Below are positions 1 to 7,164 of a stretch of DNA of 39,794 nt, piece after piece. The position numbers and the translations under genes are program-made. Every line of letters starts with the position of its first letter. Within the stretch, counting starts at the first letter, position 1. The DNA lies in contig CAVPUD010000066.1 of NCBI GenBank assembly GCA_963708545.1, positions 1 to 39,794 of the forward strand, in the 5' to 3' direction. The notes under the pieces are model-generated. The model was given only the letters and a program-made list of their open reading frames with translations, searched no databases and had not been told where the DNA came from. This DNA comes from Extensimonas sp963708545. GTDB lineage: Bacteria; Pseudomonadota; Gammaproteobacteria; Burkholderiales; Burkholderiaceae_C.

Positions 1-51
1 TGGGGTAGCGGCGGGAGTCTATATGATCGTCGGGGATGCGACACATAGCAT

Positions 52-489
52 TTAGCGTAGAGAATCCAGCGGCTCCAGCCGCATTCTTTCTGTAGCCGCG
101 GCAATCACGGCGGCGCCGTGGTGCAATTGGGCAAGGTCATCCTGCCATTGGCTGGGCAGCAGGGCCGCGAGCCAGCCGCGGCCGTATGGGTCCTGGTGGA
201 TGAGTTCGGGTGTTTCTTCGAGCAAGAGGTTGACGGCGCACACGGTGCCCGAGATGGGGGTTTTGATGGCGACGATGGACTTGCTCAGTTCCACCACAGC
301 CAAGGTCTGCCCCTGTATGAGTCGGGTACCTGCAGGTTTTGGGCGGGCCATGTAAAAGTCTCCGCTCACGTGGACGCCGAACGCAGTGATGCCCACGCGC
401 ACCGAGCCGTCGGCCTGCGGCGCGCACCAGAGGTCTTGCGCCAGCCAGAAATACAGCGCGTCGGGGTATTCAAAACCCAGGACGCGCAT
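52..489 (-). CDS. GcvH-like lipoyl-carrier protein
   Basis: A 145-residue protein of the glycine cleavage H-protein family. The segment VVELSKSIVAIKTPISGTV aligns without gaps to the GcvH lipoylation hairpin (consensus VESVKAASDIYSPVSGEV), placing Lys70 at the lipoyl-lysine position; the length is close to ordinary GcvH (about 125-130). Residues ADGSVRVGITAFGVHVSGD match the usual H-protein N-terminal part. In the family the lipoyl arm shuttles aminomethyl groups between GcvP, GcvT and GcvL, but none of those is present here. The gene starts 23 bp after the encoded CCA of tRNA-Sec and on the same strand, so it may be the last gene of the formate dehydrogenase/Sec operon. The start ATG at 487-489 has only a weak AGAG upstream. 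The family call is firm; the function (true GcvH or a specialised lipoate-binding protein) is open. Confidence 0.8.
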   Translation of the reverse strand: MRVLGFEYPDALYFWLAQDLWCAPQADGSVRVGITAFGVHVSGDFYMARPKPAGTRLIQGQTLAVVELSKSIVAIKTPISGTVCAVNLLLEETPELIHQDPYGRGWLAALLPSQWQDDLAQLHHGAAVIAAATERMRLEPLDSLR

Positions 490-512
490 GCCATGCTCTG
501 CAAACCAAGCCG

Positions 513-608
513 TGGCGGAAGGAAGCAGGAGTCGAACCTACCCGGCGACGCATGGCGCCACCCACTGGGTTTGAAGCCCAGCCACCCCACCGGGAGTGTG
601 TTCCTTCC
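513..608 (-). tRNA. selC: tRNA-Sec (selC), anticodon TCA
   Basis: A 96-nt tRNA including an encoded CCA (513-515). It has the 8-bp acceptor stem typical of tRNA-Sec (GGAAGGAA, 601-608, paired with TTCCTTCC, 517-524), discriminator G, a long variable arm and a T-arm with GGTTCGACTCC. The anticodon loop CTTCAAA puts TCA at 572-574, which reads UGA. The layout matches E. coli selC nearly position for position. It follows selB on the same strand and closes the Sec gene set. SelA charges it with selenocysteine (from Ser-tRNA) and SelB delivers it to the ribosome at the UGA of the formate dehydrogenase alpha gene upstream in this same cluster. Confidence 0.95.
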
Positions 609-631
609 ATGGAGTTCACCCGAACGATCAT

Positions 632-868
632 CCTAAATCCGGCAGTTGAGCGCGCCCGAGCGTGTCGTCATCGGGTGCACTGGCAAGGCGCAAACCGCAG
701 CCATGGCGGGTGCCATGGCGAGGATTTGCAACGCGGCCAGCGTGCCCGAGGGCGGCGCGATCGGATGCGCAGCGCTTTGACCCGATGGGTGCGTCTCGCA
801 GCGTGAAAAATCATTCGAAAAATCAAAGAGTTGCATACAAAATGCAGCGGTCAACTGCCGGATTTATG
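632..868. mobile_element. MITE-like element, copy 1 (downstream of selB)
   Basis: A 237-bp noncoding element about 94% identical (roughly 14 differences by hand alignment) to the copy at 2796-3031. Its termini are inverted: CCTAAATCCGGCAGTTGA at the left, and the reverse complement of TCAACTGCCGGATTTATG at the right. Flanks are ATCAT (627-631) and ACCAT (869-873), a likely decayed 5-bp target duplication. Its right end contains the stop codon of selB (864-866). No transposase fits inside, so it must be mobilised in trans. Termini starting CCTA plus a 5-bp duplication resemble the IS1380 family, but that assignment is only an inference. Confidence 0.8.
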
Positions 869-2795
869 ACCATGCCGGCACCTGCGCCTGCGGCGGCGGA
901 AACAGCGCCGTGTCCGGGCGCAGCAGATGCTGGTCACCCACGCGCCGCAACAAGCCGATGCGATCGAAAAATTCCAATAGCTGGATCGCGCGCTTGCGCC
1001 CCAGCCCCGTGGCGTCGCGGTAACTCGCGGCAGACACGTGGCCGTCGCGCTGCACGATGTCGCGTGCGAGCTGCGCGAGTTCGGCGACCACCTGCACATG
1101 GTAGTAGAGGTCTTTGACGACCTGAAAAACCTCACTATTTTGCCCCAGGCGCGCGAGCACGTGCCGCACCTGCACCTCGGGCAATTGCGTGGCGCGGGCG
1201 ATGTCGCGCACCCAGGGAGGATCGAAGCGCCCTTGCAGCAGCAGCGGTAGCGCACGCTCGGCGACGGCGCGGTCGGCCTTTTGCAGCTGCGCGCCGTGCT
1301 CGGGCAGGTGCACGAAGCTCTGGCGCCGATCTATGCGTCTCTGCGTGCGCAGACGCTCTAGCAGTGCCGACCACAGTGCCTCGGGCATGCGTGGGGCCGC
1401 GAGGCGGCGCAAGCGGTGCATGTCCGGGCCCGTGTCTTCGGGCCATTGGGCGTGGTAGGCCTGCAGCGCCGCGAGTACGGCGGCTTCGCACTCGGCCAGA
1501 CGCTCTGCCGCCATGAGCCAGTCGCCTTCGAGCACGACACCGGGCAGACCGGCCGGGTCGAACGGCCAGCGCACCAAGCCCTGCCGCTGCAGCCATTCGC
1601 TGCCGAGCAGGCCCCAAGGGCTGTGCGCCAAGGCGCCCTGCAGGCGCTGCGCGGCGTCGCCGTGCCGCTGGCTGTGCAGCCAGGCCAGGCGCTGCTGGCT
1701 CTGGCGGTAGCGCTGTGGCCCCAGCGGATCGAGCACGCTGCCGCCCGCGAGGGTGCGCGTGGCCGATGCATCGCGCAGCACGAAGCGCTCGCCCCACCAG
1801 GCGTGCACCGCCTGCTGCGTGAGCAGTTGCGCGGGCGCCGCCGCGCCCGGGGCGATCACGCTCTGGCCGAGCACGGCCACGGTAGTTAACACATCCTGCG
1901 TGCCCAGGTGCAGGTGCACCAGGGTGCCCGAGCGCAGCGGGCGCTCTGCGGTCGGCGCCACGCGCAGCCAGACGTCCAGGCGCTGCGAAGTCAGGGCTAG
2001 CGCCGGATCGCACAAAGTCATGCCGCGCTCGACCTGCTCGCGCTCCAGACCTGCGAGGCCGATCGCGCAGCGCTGCCCGGCCTGGGCGCGCTCGAGGCTG
2101 CGGTTGTGGCTGTGCAGGCTGCGCACGCGCCAGCGCTGCGCGGGTGCGTGCGCCAGGCACAGCGAGGCCCCCACGGCGACTTCACCCGCCGCGATGCTGC
2201 CCGCGACCACGGTGCCTACGCCGCCCAGCGTGAACACGCGATCGAGCCCCATGCGAAAACCCTCGCCAGCCGAAGCGCCACCTTCGCACGGGGAAGACGC
2301 GGCGGCTGCCAGCAGGTGCGCACGCAGCACGTCCATGCCCTCGCCGCGCAATGCCGAGACGGCAAACACCGGGTAATCGACCAGACCGTGCGCCGCGAGC
2401 AGCGCGCGCAATTCGGCCTCGCGCTGCGCCTGCAGGGCGGCGTCGCAGCGGTCGATTTTGGTGAGCACGGCCGCGCCGCGCGTGATGCCCAGCAGCGCGA
2501 GGATGCTGACATGCTCCACCGTCTGCGGCATCACGCCGTCGTCGGCGGCCATCAGCACGAGCGCGAAGTCGATGCCGCTCGCGCCCGCGACCATGGTGCG
2601 CACGAGCTTTTCGTGCCCCGGCACATCGACGAACGAAAGCGTGGTTCCATCCGGGCCCGTGAGGCTCGCATAGCCGAGCTCTATGGTAATGCCGCGCTTT
2701 TTCTCTTCGGGCAGACGGTCGGTGTCCGTGCCCGTGAGCGCGCGTACCAGGGCCGTCTTACCGTGGTCGATGTGGCCTGCGGTGCCGATGATCAT
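864..2795 (-). CDS. selB: Selenocysteine-specific elongation factor SelB
   Basis: A GTPase that brings Sec-tRNA to UGA codons by also binding the SECIS hairpin in the mRNA. It is 643 residues long (E. coli 614). G1 is GHIDHGKT at 7-14, the switch region RGITI at 34-38, G3 DVPGH at 57-61, and the G4 variant TKID at 112-115. Beta-barrel domains follow, and the last ~250 residues carry the winged-helix repeats that bind SECIS RNA (for example VRHVLARLGQNSEVFQVVKDLYY and ATGLGRKRAIQLLEFFDRIGLLRRVGD, quoted in parts). The start ATG (2793-2795) directly abuts a MITE copy and the TAA stop lies within the terminal repeat of the other copy. Without that insertion the frame would continue only two residues, to a TGA just before selC. 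Confidence 0.95.
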   Translation of the reverse strand: MIIGTAGHIDHGKTALVRALTGTDTDRLPEEKKRGITIELGYASLTGPDGTTLSFVDVPGHEKLVRTMVAGASGIDFALVLMAADDGVMPQTVEHVSILALLGITRGAAVLTKIDRCDAALQAQREAELRALLAAHGLVDYPVFAVSALRGEGMDVLRAHLLAAAASSPCEGGASAGEGFRMGLDRVFTLGGVGTVVAGSIAAGEVAVGASLCLAHAPAQRWRVRSLHSHNRSLERAQAGQRCAIGLAGLEREQVERGMTLCDPALALTSQRLDVWLRVAPTAERPLRSGTLVHLHLGTQDVLTTVAVLGQSVIAPGAAAPAQLLTQQAVHAWWGERFVLRDASATRTLAGGSVLDPLGPQRYRQSQQRLAWLHSQRHGDAAQRLQGALAHSPWGLLGSEWLQRQGLVRWPFDPAGLPGVVLEGDWLMAAERLAECEAAVLAALQAYHAQWPEDTGPDMHRLRRLAAPRMPEALWSALLERLRTQRRIDRRQSFVHLPEHGAQLQKADRAVAERALPLLLQGRFDPPWVRDIARATQLPEVQVRHVLARLGQNSEVFQVVKDLYYHVQVVAELAQLARDIVQRDGHVSAASYRDATGLGRKRAIQLLEFFDRIGLLRRVGDQHLLRPDTALFPPPQAQVPAWS

Positions 2796-3031
2796 CCTAA
2801 ATCCGGCAGTTGAGCGCGCCCGAGCGTGTCGTCATCGGGTGCACTGGCAAGGCGCAAACCGCAGCCATGGCGGTGCCATGGCGAGGATTTGCAACGCGGC
2901 CAGCGTGCCCGAGGGCGGCGCGATCGGGTGCGCAGCGCTCTCACTCGATGGGTGAGTCTCGCAGAGTGAAAAATCAGTCAAAGATTCAAAGCGTTGCATA
3001 CAAAATGCAGCGGTCAATTGCCGGATTTAGG
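2796..3031. mobile_element. MITE-like element, copy 2 (between selA and selB)
   Basis: A 236-bp element with terminal inverted repeats (left CCTAAATCCGGCAGTTGA; right end, as reverse complement, CCTAAATCCGGCAATTGA). It is flanked by a perfect 5-bp direct duplication ATCAT at 2791-2795 and 3032-3036. On the minus strand the duplication reads ATGAT: the upstream copy carries the selA stop (TGA) and the downstream copy the selB start (ATG). The interior holds short palindromes (two GCCATGGC sites, GCATACAAAATGC) but no credible gene. Confidence 0.88.
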
Positions 3032-3032
3032 A

Positions 3033-4532
3033 TCATGCGCCGGCCTCGTTGCATTGCGCTGCAGCAGATGCAGCGCCGGGCTTGGCGTCCAGGCCCAGGA
3101 GCGCACGCAGGGGTGGCAGCGCAGCGAGCAGCGGCGCGGCGTCGTCGAGGCAGCGCAGGTCGAGCAGCAGGTGGTCATTCTCGATGCGGCCGATGATGGG
3201 CTGCGGCAGCGCGCGCAGCGCCGCGGCAAGCTGCTCGAGTTGCCGCCCCACGCCCTTGTGGGTGTGCGGCGCTAGCGCGAGCCCCGCCGAGGGCAGGCGC
3301 TCCACTGGCAGCGAGCCCGAGCCGATCTGGCTTTGCAATGCGCACACGCTGACCGTGTAACGCGGCGCGAGCGTCTGCGTGAAGGGCGCCTGCAGCCGTT
3401 CGGCGAGTGCGCGGATCTGCGCCTGCGGCCGTGTGAGCCAGCGCAGCGTGGGCAGATCGCGCGCGAGCAGCTCGGGCTGCAGATACAACCGCAGCGTGGC
3501 CTCGAGCGCTGCGAGCGGCAGCTTGGACAGGCGCAGGGCGCGCTTCAAAGGGTGTTTGCGTATGCGCTCCAACGCGGCTTTGCGCCCCACGATCAAGCCC
3601 GCCTGCGGCCCGCCGAGCAGCTTGTCGCCCGAAAAACTGACCACGTCGCAGCCTGCGACGAGCATCTGCTGGGGCGTGGGCTCGGGCGGCAGGCCCCAGG
3701 CGCGCATGTCGATCAGCGCGCCGCTGCCCAGGTCCGTCGCGAGGAACAGCCCCTTGGCCTGCGCGAGCGGCGCGAGCTGCGCCTCGCTCACCGCCGCCGT
3801 GAAGCCCTGCACGGCGTAGTTGCTGGTGTGCACCTTCATGAGCAGCGCCGTTTGCGCGCCGATGGCGCGTTCGTAATCGGCCAGGTGGGTGCGGTTGGTG
3901 GTGCCGACCTCGACCATCTTCGCACCCGCGCTCGCCATCACGTCGGGCATGCGGAAAGCGCCACCGATCTCCACGAGCTCGCCGCGCGAGACGATCGCCT
4001 CGCGCCCCTGCGCGAGCGCCGCGAGGGTCAGAAGCACGGCGGCGGCGTTGTTGTTGACCACCGTGGCCGCCTCGGCGCCCGTGATCTCGCACAGCAGCCC
4101 TTCGACGATGCTGTCGCGGTCGCCGCGCTGGCCTTTGTCGAGGTCGTACTCGAGGTTGTTCGGCCCGGCCATCATCGCGACGACATGCTCTATGGCCGCC
4201 TGCGGCAGCACCGCGCGGCCCAGGTTGGTGTGGATCACCGTACCCGTGAGGTTGATGACCGCCTGCATGCGCGGCTGCAGGCGCCGCTCGCAGCGCGCGG
4301 TCAGCGCTTGCGCCAGCCTGGCTTCATCGAGCGCGCCCGTGGATTCGCCCGCCAACAGTCGGGCGCGCACTTCGGCGAGCAGGGCGCGCGCTTCGCGCGT
4401 GACGAAGCTCACGCCGTGCGCGGCCACGAGCGGCACGCAGGCCGGCGCGCGCAAAAGTCTGTCCACGGAAGGGAGCTGGCTGGGCGTCGCCTTCGGACCA
4501 TGGACCATGGATCCGCTCGGCAACTGCATCAT
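3033..4532 (-). CDS. selA: L-seryl-tRNA(Sec) selenium transferase SelA
   Basis: A PLP enzyme that converts Ser-tRNA(Sec) to Sec-tRNA(Sec) using selenophosphate. It is 499 residues from this start (E. coli 463). Family blocks seen in order: SQLPSVDRLLR near the N-terminus, INLTGTVIHTNLGRA, NNNAAAVLL, VSRGELVEIGGAFR, EVGTTNRTH, LLMKVHTSNY, and VVSFSGDKLLGGPQAG with the PLP lysine at about residue 304, then IGSGSLPVERLPSAG and a C-terminal LLLDLRCLDD. The chosen ATG (4530-4532) overlaps the fdhE stop as ATGA; an in-frame ATG at 4542-4544 and others at 4527-4529 and 4506-4508 are possible. The stop TGA lies in the target duplication of the adjacent MITE. Confidence 0.95.
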   Translation of the reverse strand: MMQLPSGSMVHGPKATPSQLPSVDRLLRAPACVPLVAAHGVSFVTREARALLAEVRARLLAGESTGALDEARLAQALTARCERRLQPRMQAVINLTGTVIHTNLGRAVLPQAAIEHVVAMMAGPNNLEYDLDKGQRGDRDSIVEGLLCEITGAEAATVVNNNAAAVLLTLAALAQGREAIVSRGELVEIGGAFRMPDVMASAGAKMVEVGTTNRTHLADYERAIGAQTALLMKVHTSNYAVQGFTAAVSEAQLAPLAQAKGLFLATDLGSGALIDMRAWGLPPEPTPQQMLVAGCDVVSFSGDKLLGGPQAGLIVGRKAALERIRKHPLKRALRLSKLPLAALEATLRLYLQPELLARDLPTLRWLTRPQAQIRALAERLQAPFTQTLAPRYTVSVCALQSQIGSGSLPVERLPSAGLALAPHTHKGVGRQLEQLAAALRALPQPIIGRIENDHLLLDLRCLDDAAPLLAALPPLRALLGLDAKPGAASAAAQCNEAGA

Positions 4533-5545
4533 GGCGTCGCGCAAGAGGCGGGCGCGTCGTCACTCGCCGCATCGGCAGGCTCGCCCCACAGCAGCAGGTA
4601 GTTCACACCGTGGCGCTGCATGCCGGTGTCGCTCACGAGCAGGTCGAGCGCCACCGTCGCCAGGTCGTCGGCCACGGGGTCGAGGTAGGGGTCTTTGTCC
4701 ATGGCCATGATTTTGAGGTAATGGCCGCATTCGTCGCAGCATTCGGCCTGCACCGCGCCCTGCGGCACGGGCACGGTGGGCGCGGGTGCGTCGCCCGTGC
4801 GCTCCAGCGCCTCGTAATGGATGCCGTGGGTGCTCTCGCAATGCGCGCACTTGATGCGCACCATGTGCCACTCGGTCTGGCACAGGGCGCAGTGCAGGTA
4901 GCGGCTCGAACCGCCGAGGCTGTCGGGGCGACGCACGCTGGCCACGGGGGCGCTGCCGCAGCAGGGACAAATGCGCCCGTCATCCACGGGCGCGAACGCG
5001 CGCCCAGGGTGGGCGGCGGCGGTTTGCGCCACCAGGCGCGTGAAGTGCACCTGCAGCGCCGCGCCGAGCAGCGGGGCGCTCGCCAGATCGAGCCCGAACA
5101 GGTTGGCCGAGAGCAGACGCTGCGCCTGCTGCTGGCGTTGCGCGGGCGAAATTTGCTGCAAACGCTGTAACGCTGAACGCACGGATTCGTTCGACGCTTG
5201 CGCAAGCAGGGTGTCAAGCAAAGAGTGCAAATCCGCCTGCCAGTCCTCATCCAATGGCCAGCGCTCGGGGCCCAGGGGTGGCTGCCCCAGGCTGGCCGCG
5301 GCGTCGAGCTGCTCTTGCGTGGGCAGGGGCAGGGGGCGCTTTACGTCCAGCGCTTTTTGCTGCGCCTGCGCGACGTCGGCCATGAAGAGCAGAAAGTCGC
5401 GCATGGCGTGGCCCGCAGCGAGCTGGCGCAAACGTGTGGCACGGTCGCCGAACACGCTCGCAGGGTTGGCGAGCCGGATGCGCTCGGCCTGCATCGACTG
5501 GCGCGTGAGGATTTCCTCGGGGCTGAGCAAGGGGGCGGTGGACAT
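4529..5545 (-). CDS. fdhE: Formate dehydrogenase accessory protein FdhE
   Basis: A cytoplasmic assembly factor that binds the respiratory formate dehydrogenase before TAT export. It is 338 residues from the chosen start (E. coli 309). The C-terminal half has the iron-binding rubredoxin-like cysteine pairs: CPCC at 193-196, CALC at 219-222, CAHC at 233-236 and CCDEC at 269-273. The N-terminal half is helical (RATRLRQLAAGHAMRDFL). The start is uncertain: ATG at 5543-5545 gives MSTAPLLSPEEIL, but a GTG at 5594-5596 would add 17 residues; neither has a strong ribosome binding site. It lies 70 bp after the gamma-subunit gene and overlaps selA by ATGA. Confidence 0.92.
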   Translation of the reverse strand: MSTAPLLSPEEILTRQSMQAERIRLANPASVFGDRATRLRQLAAGHAMRDFLLFMADVAQAQQKALDVKRPLPLPTQEQLDAAASLGQPPLGPERWPLDEDWQADLHSLLDTLLAQASNESVRSALQRLQQISPAQRQQQAQRLLSANLFGLDLASAPLLGAALQVHFTRLVAQTAAAHPGRAFAPVDDGRICPCCGSAPVASVRRPDSLGGSSRYLHCALCQTEWHMVRIKCAHCESTHGIHYEALERTGDAPAPTVPVPQGAVQAECCDECGHYLKIMAMDKDPYLDPVADDLATVALDLLVSDTGMQRHGVNYLLLWGEPADAASDDAPASCATP

Positions 5546-5615
5546 GGCGCAATTCGCTTCAGAAAGATCAAGGGGTGGAGGCACGCGGCGCTCCACCCCG
5601 AATGCAAGACAAGGC

Positions 5616-6239
5616 TTATTTGCTGCGCGTCATTTCATCGTGCCACAGCGGGTGGTTCAGCTTGGCCCAGCGGCGCGAAACGGTGCCGCGCGTCATGGCG
5701 CGCGTGGTGCCCTTGACCCAGATCGCCGCATACACGTGCACGATCACGGTGAGCACGAGCACCACGGCCGCGAGGGCGTGCAGCAGCACGCCGATGCGGC
5801 GCGCGAGGATGGGCCAGTGCGGGAACCAGGCGTGCCAGAACAATAAGCCCGTAGCGAGCAGCACGAGCAGGCTGCCCGCCATGAGCCAAAACACCAGTTT
5901 TTGGCCCGCGTTGTATTTGCCCACCGGCGGCAGGGCAGACTTGTTGCCCTTGAACATTTCGCCTGCCTTGTCCAGCCAGGCTTTGTCGGCATCGTTCCAG
6001 AGGTTTTCACGCCACAGCCGCACGAACAGGCCCAGAAACGACACACACATCAAAACCCCGAAATAGGGGTGCAGGATGCGCGTCCAAGGGCCACCGCCAA
6101 ACAGGTTACTAAGGAAAAACAGCGCGGGATGGAAAAACGCCAGGCCCGAGAGCGCCGCAAGAAAGAACAGCAGGGCAATGGCCCAGTGGTTCATGCGCGT
6201 GCGGTCGTCGTAGCGTTGCAGGTCATCGGCTCGTTGCAT
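5616..6239 (-). CDS. fdoI: Formate dehydrogenase gamma subunit, cytochrome b556
   Basis: The membrane subunit of the periplasm-facing formate dehydrogenase (FdnI/FdoI family), taking electrons from the beta subunit to quinone through two b hemes. It is 207 residues (E. coli 211-217). Four hydrophobic helices are visible around 18-36, 54-75, 112-133 and 148-171. Histidines in or near these helices (H18, H57, H154, H167) are candidates for heme ligands. GAGGAGG eight bases before the ATG is a strong ribosome binding site. It follows the beta-subunit gene with a 9-bp gap. The symbol could equally be fdnI; sequence alone does not separate the two. Confidence 0.93.
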   Translation of the reverse strand: MQRADDLQRYDDRTRMNHWAIALLFFLAALSGLAFFHPALFFLSNLFGGGPWTRILHPYFGVLMCVSFLGLFVRLWRENLWNDADKAWLDKAGEMFKGNKSALPPVGKYNAGQKLVFWLMAGSLLVLLATGLLFWHAWFPHWPILARRIGVLLHALAAVVLVLTVIVHVYAAIWVKGTTRAMTRGTVSRRWAKLNHPLWHDEMTRSK

Positions 6240-6248
6240 GGTGCCTCC

Positions 6249-7154
6249 TCAAGCGTTTTCCTGGGTGTCGTCCGCAGTTTCTTCGACCGGGCCGACCTTC
6301 ATGTAATGGAAAAAGCCCGCCACCACGGCGCCCAGCATGCCGGCCAGGGCCAGGGGTTTGGCGATGCCCTTCCAGAGCGACACCAGCGGGCTGACGGCCG
6401 GGTTCTTGGGCAGGCCGGCATAGAGCTCGGGCTGGTCACCATGGTGCAGCACGTACATCACATGCGTGCCGCCCACACCCTGCGGGTCATAGACTGCGGC
6501 CTGCGCGTAGCCGCGTTCCTTGAGGTCGGCCACGCGGTTTTCGGCATGTTCCAGCATGTCTTCCTTGCTACCGAAATGGATAGCATTAGTGGGGCAGACC
6601 TTGGCGCACGCGGGCTCCAGCCCTACGCCCACGCGGTCGGCACACAGCGAGCACTTGTAGGCCTTGTGGTCCTTGGGCGAGATGCGCGGGACGTCGAATG
6701 GACAGCCCGTGACGCAATTGCCACAGCCCACGCAGTGCTCGCTGATGAAGTCCACGATGCCGTTGCTGTACTGCACGATCGCGCCGGGCGCCGGGCAGGC
6801 CTTGAGGCAGCCCGGGTCGGCGCAGTGCATGCAGCCGTCCTTGCGGATCAGCCATTCGAGACTGGGCTGCTCGGTCGTGGAGTTGGCATCGCGTTTGACC
6901 TGCACTTCGGAAAAACGCATCACCGTCCACGACGCGGGCGTGAGGTCGTTCGGGTTGTCGTAGGTGCCGGCGTTGCTGCCGACCTCGTCGCGCAGGTCGT
7001 TCCACTGCATGCAGGCGACTTGGCAGGCCTTGCAGCCTATGCAGCTGGAGACGTCGATGAGCTTGGCGACCTCGGTGACGTGGGTGCGCGCTTGCGGGCT
7101 CGGCGTGGTGGTCGCGGAGCGCCGCGCGATGTCCAGGGATTGCAGGGATGACAT
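6249..7154 (-). CDS. fdoH: Formate dehydrogenase beta subunit, 4x[4Fe-4S]
   Basis: Electron-transfer subunit of 301 residues (E. coli FdnH/FdoH 294-300). Four cysteine clusters are present: CIGCKACQVAC at 38-48, CMHCADPGCLKACP, CVGCGNCVTGCP and CSLCADRVGVGLEPACAKVCP (the last spanning 21 residues, given here by its cysteines and ends). A single C-terminal transmembrane helix (LALAGMLGAVVAGFF, about 263-281) anchors it, as in FdnH. The start ATG (7152-7154) has GGAG eight bases upstream and lies 10 bp after the alpha-subunit stop, so the two are translated from one message. It passes electrons from the alpha-subunit [4Fe-4S] to the cytochrome b subunit. Confidence 0.95.
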   Translation of the reverse strand: MSSLQSLDIARRSATTTPSPQARTHVTEVAKLIDVSSCIGCKACQVACMQWNDLRDEVGSNAGTYDNPNDLTPASWTVMRFSEVQVKRDANSTTEQPSLEWLIRKDGCMHCADPGCLKACPAPGAIVQYSNGIVDFISEHCVGCGNCVTGCPFDVPRISPKDHKAYKCSLCADRVGVGLEPACAKVCPTNAIHFGSKEDMLEHAENRVADLKERGYAQAAVYDPQGVGGTHVMYVLHHGDQPELYAGLPKNPAVSPLVSLWKGIAKPLALAGMLGAVVAGFFHYMKVGPVEETADDTQENA

Positions 7155-7164
7155 GGGCGCTCCT

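Noticed and set aside
118..636. A 172-codon plus-strand frame across the GcvH-like gene and tRNA-Sec
   Set aside because: It runs antisense through a tRNA gene and a conserved protein, with no domain of its own.
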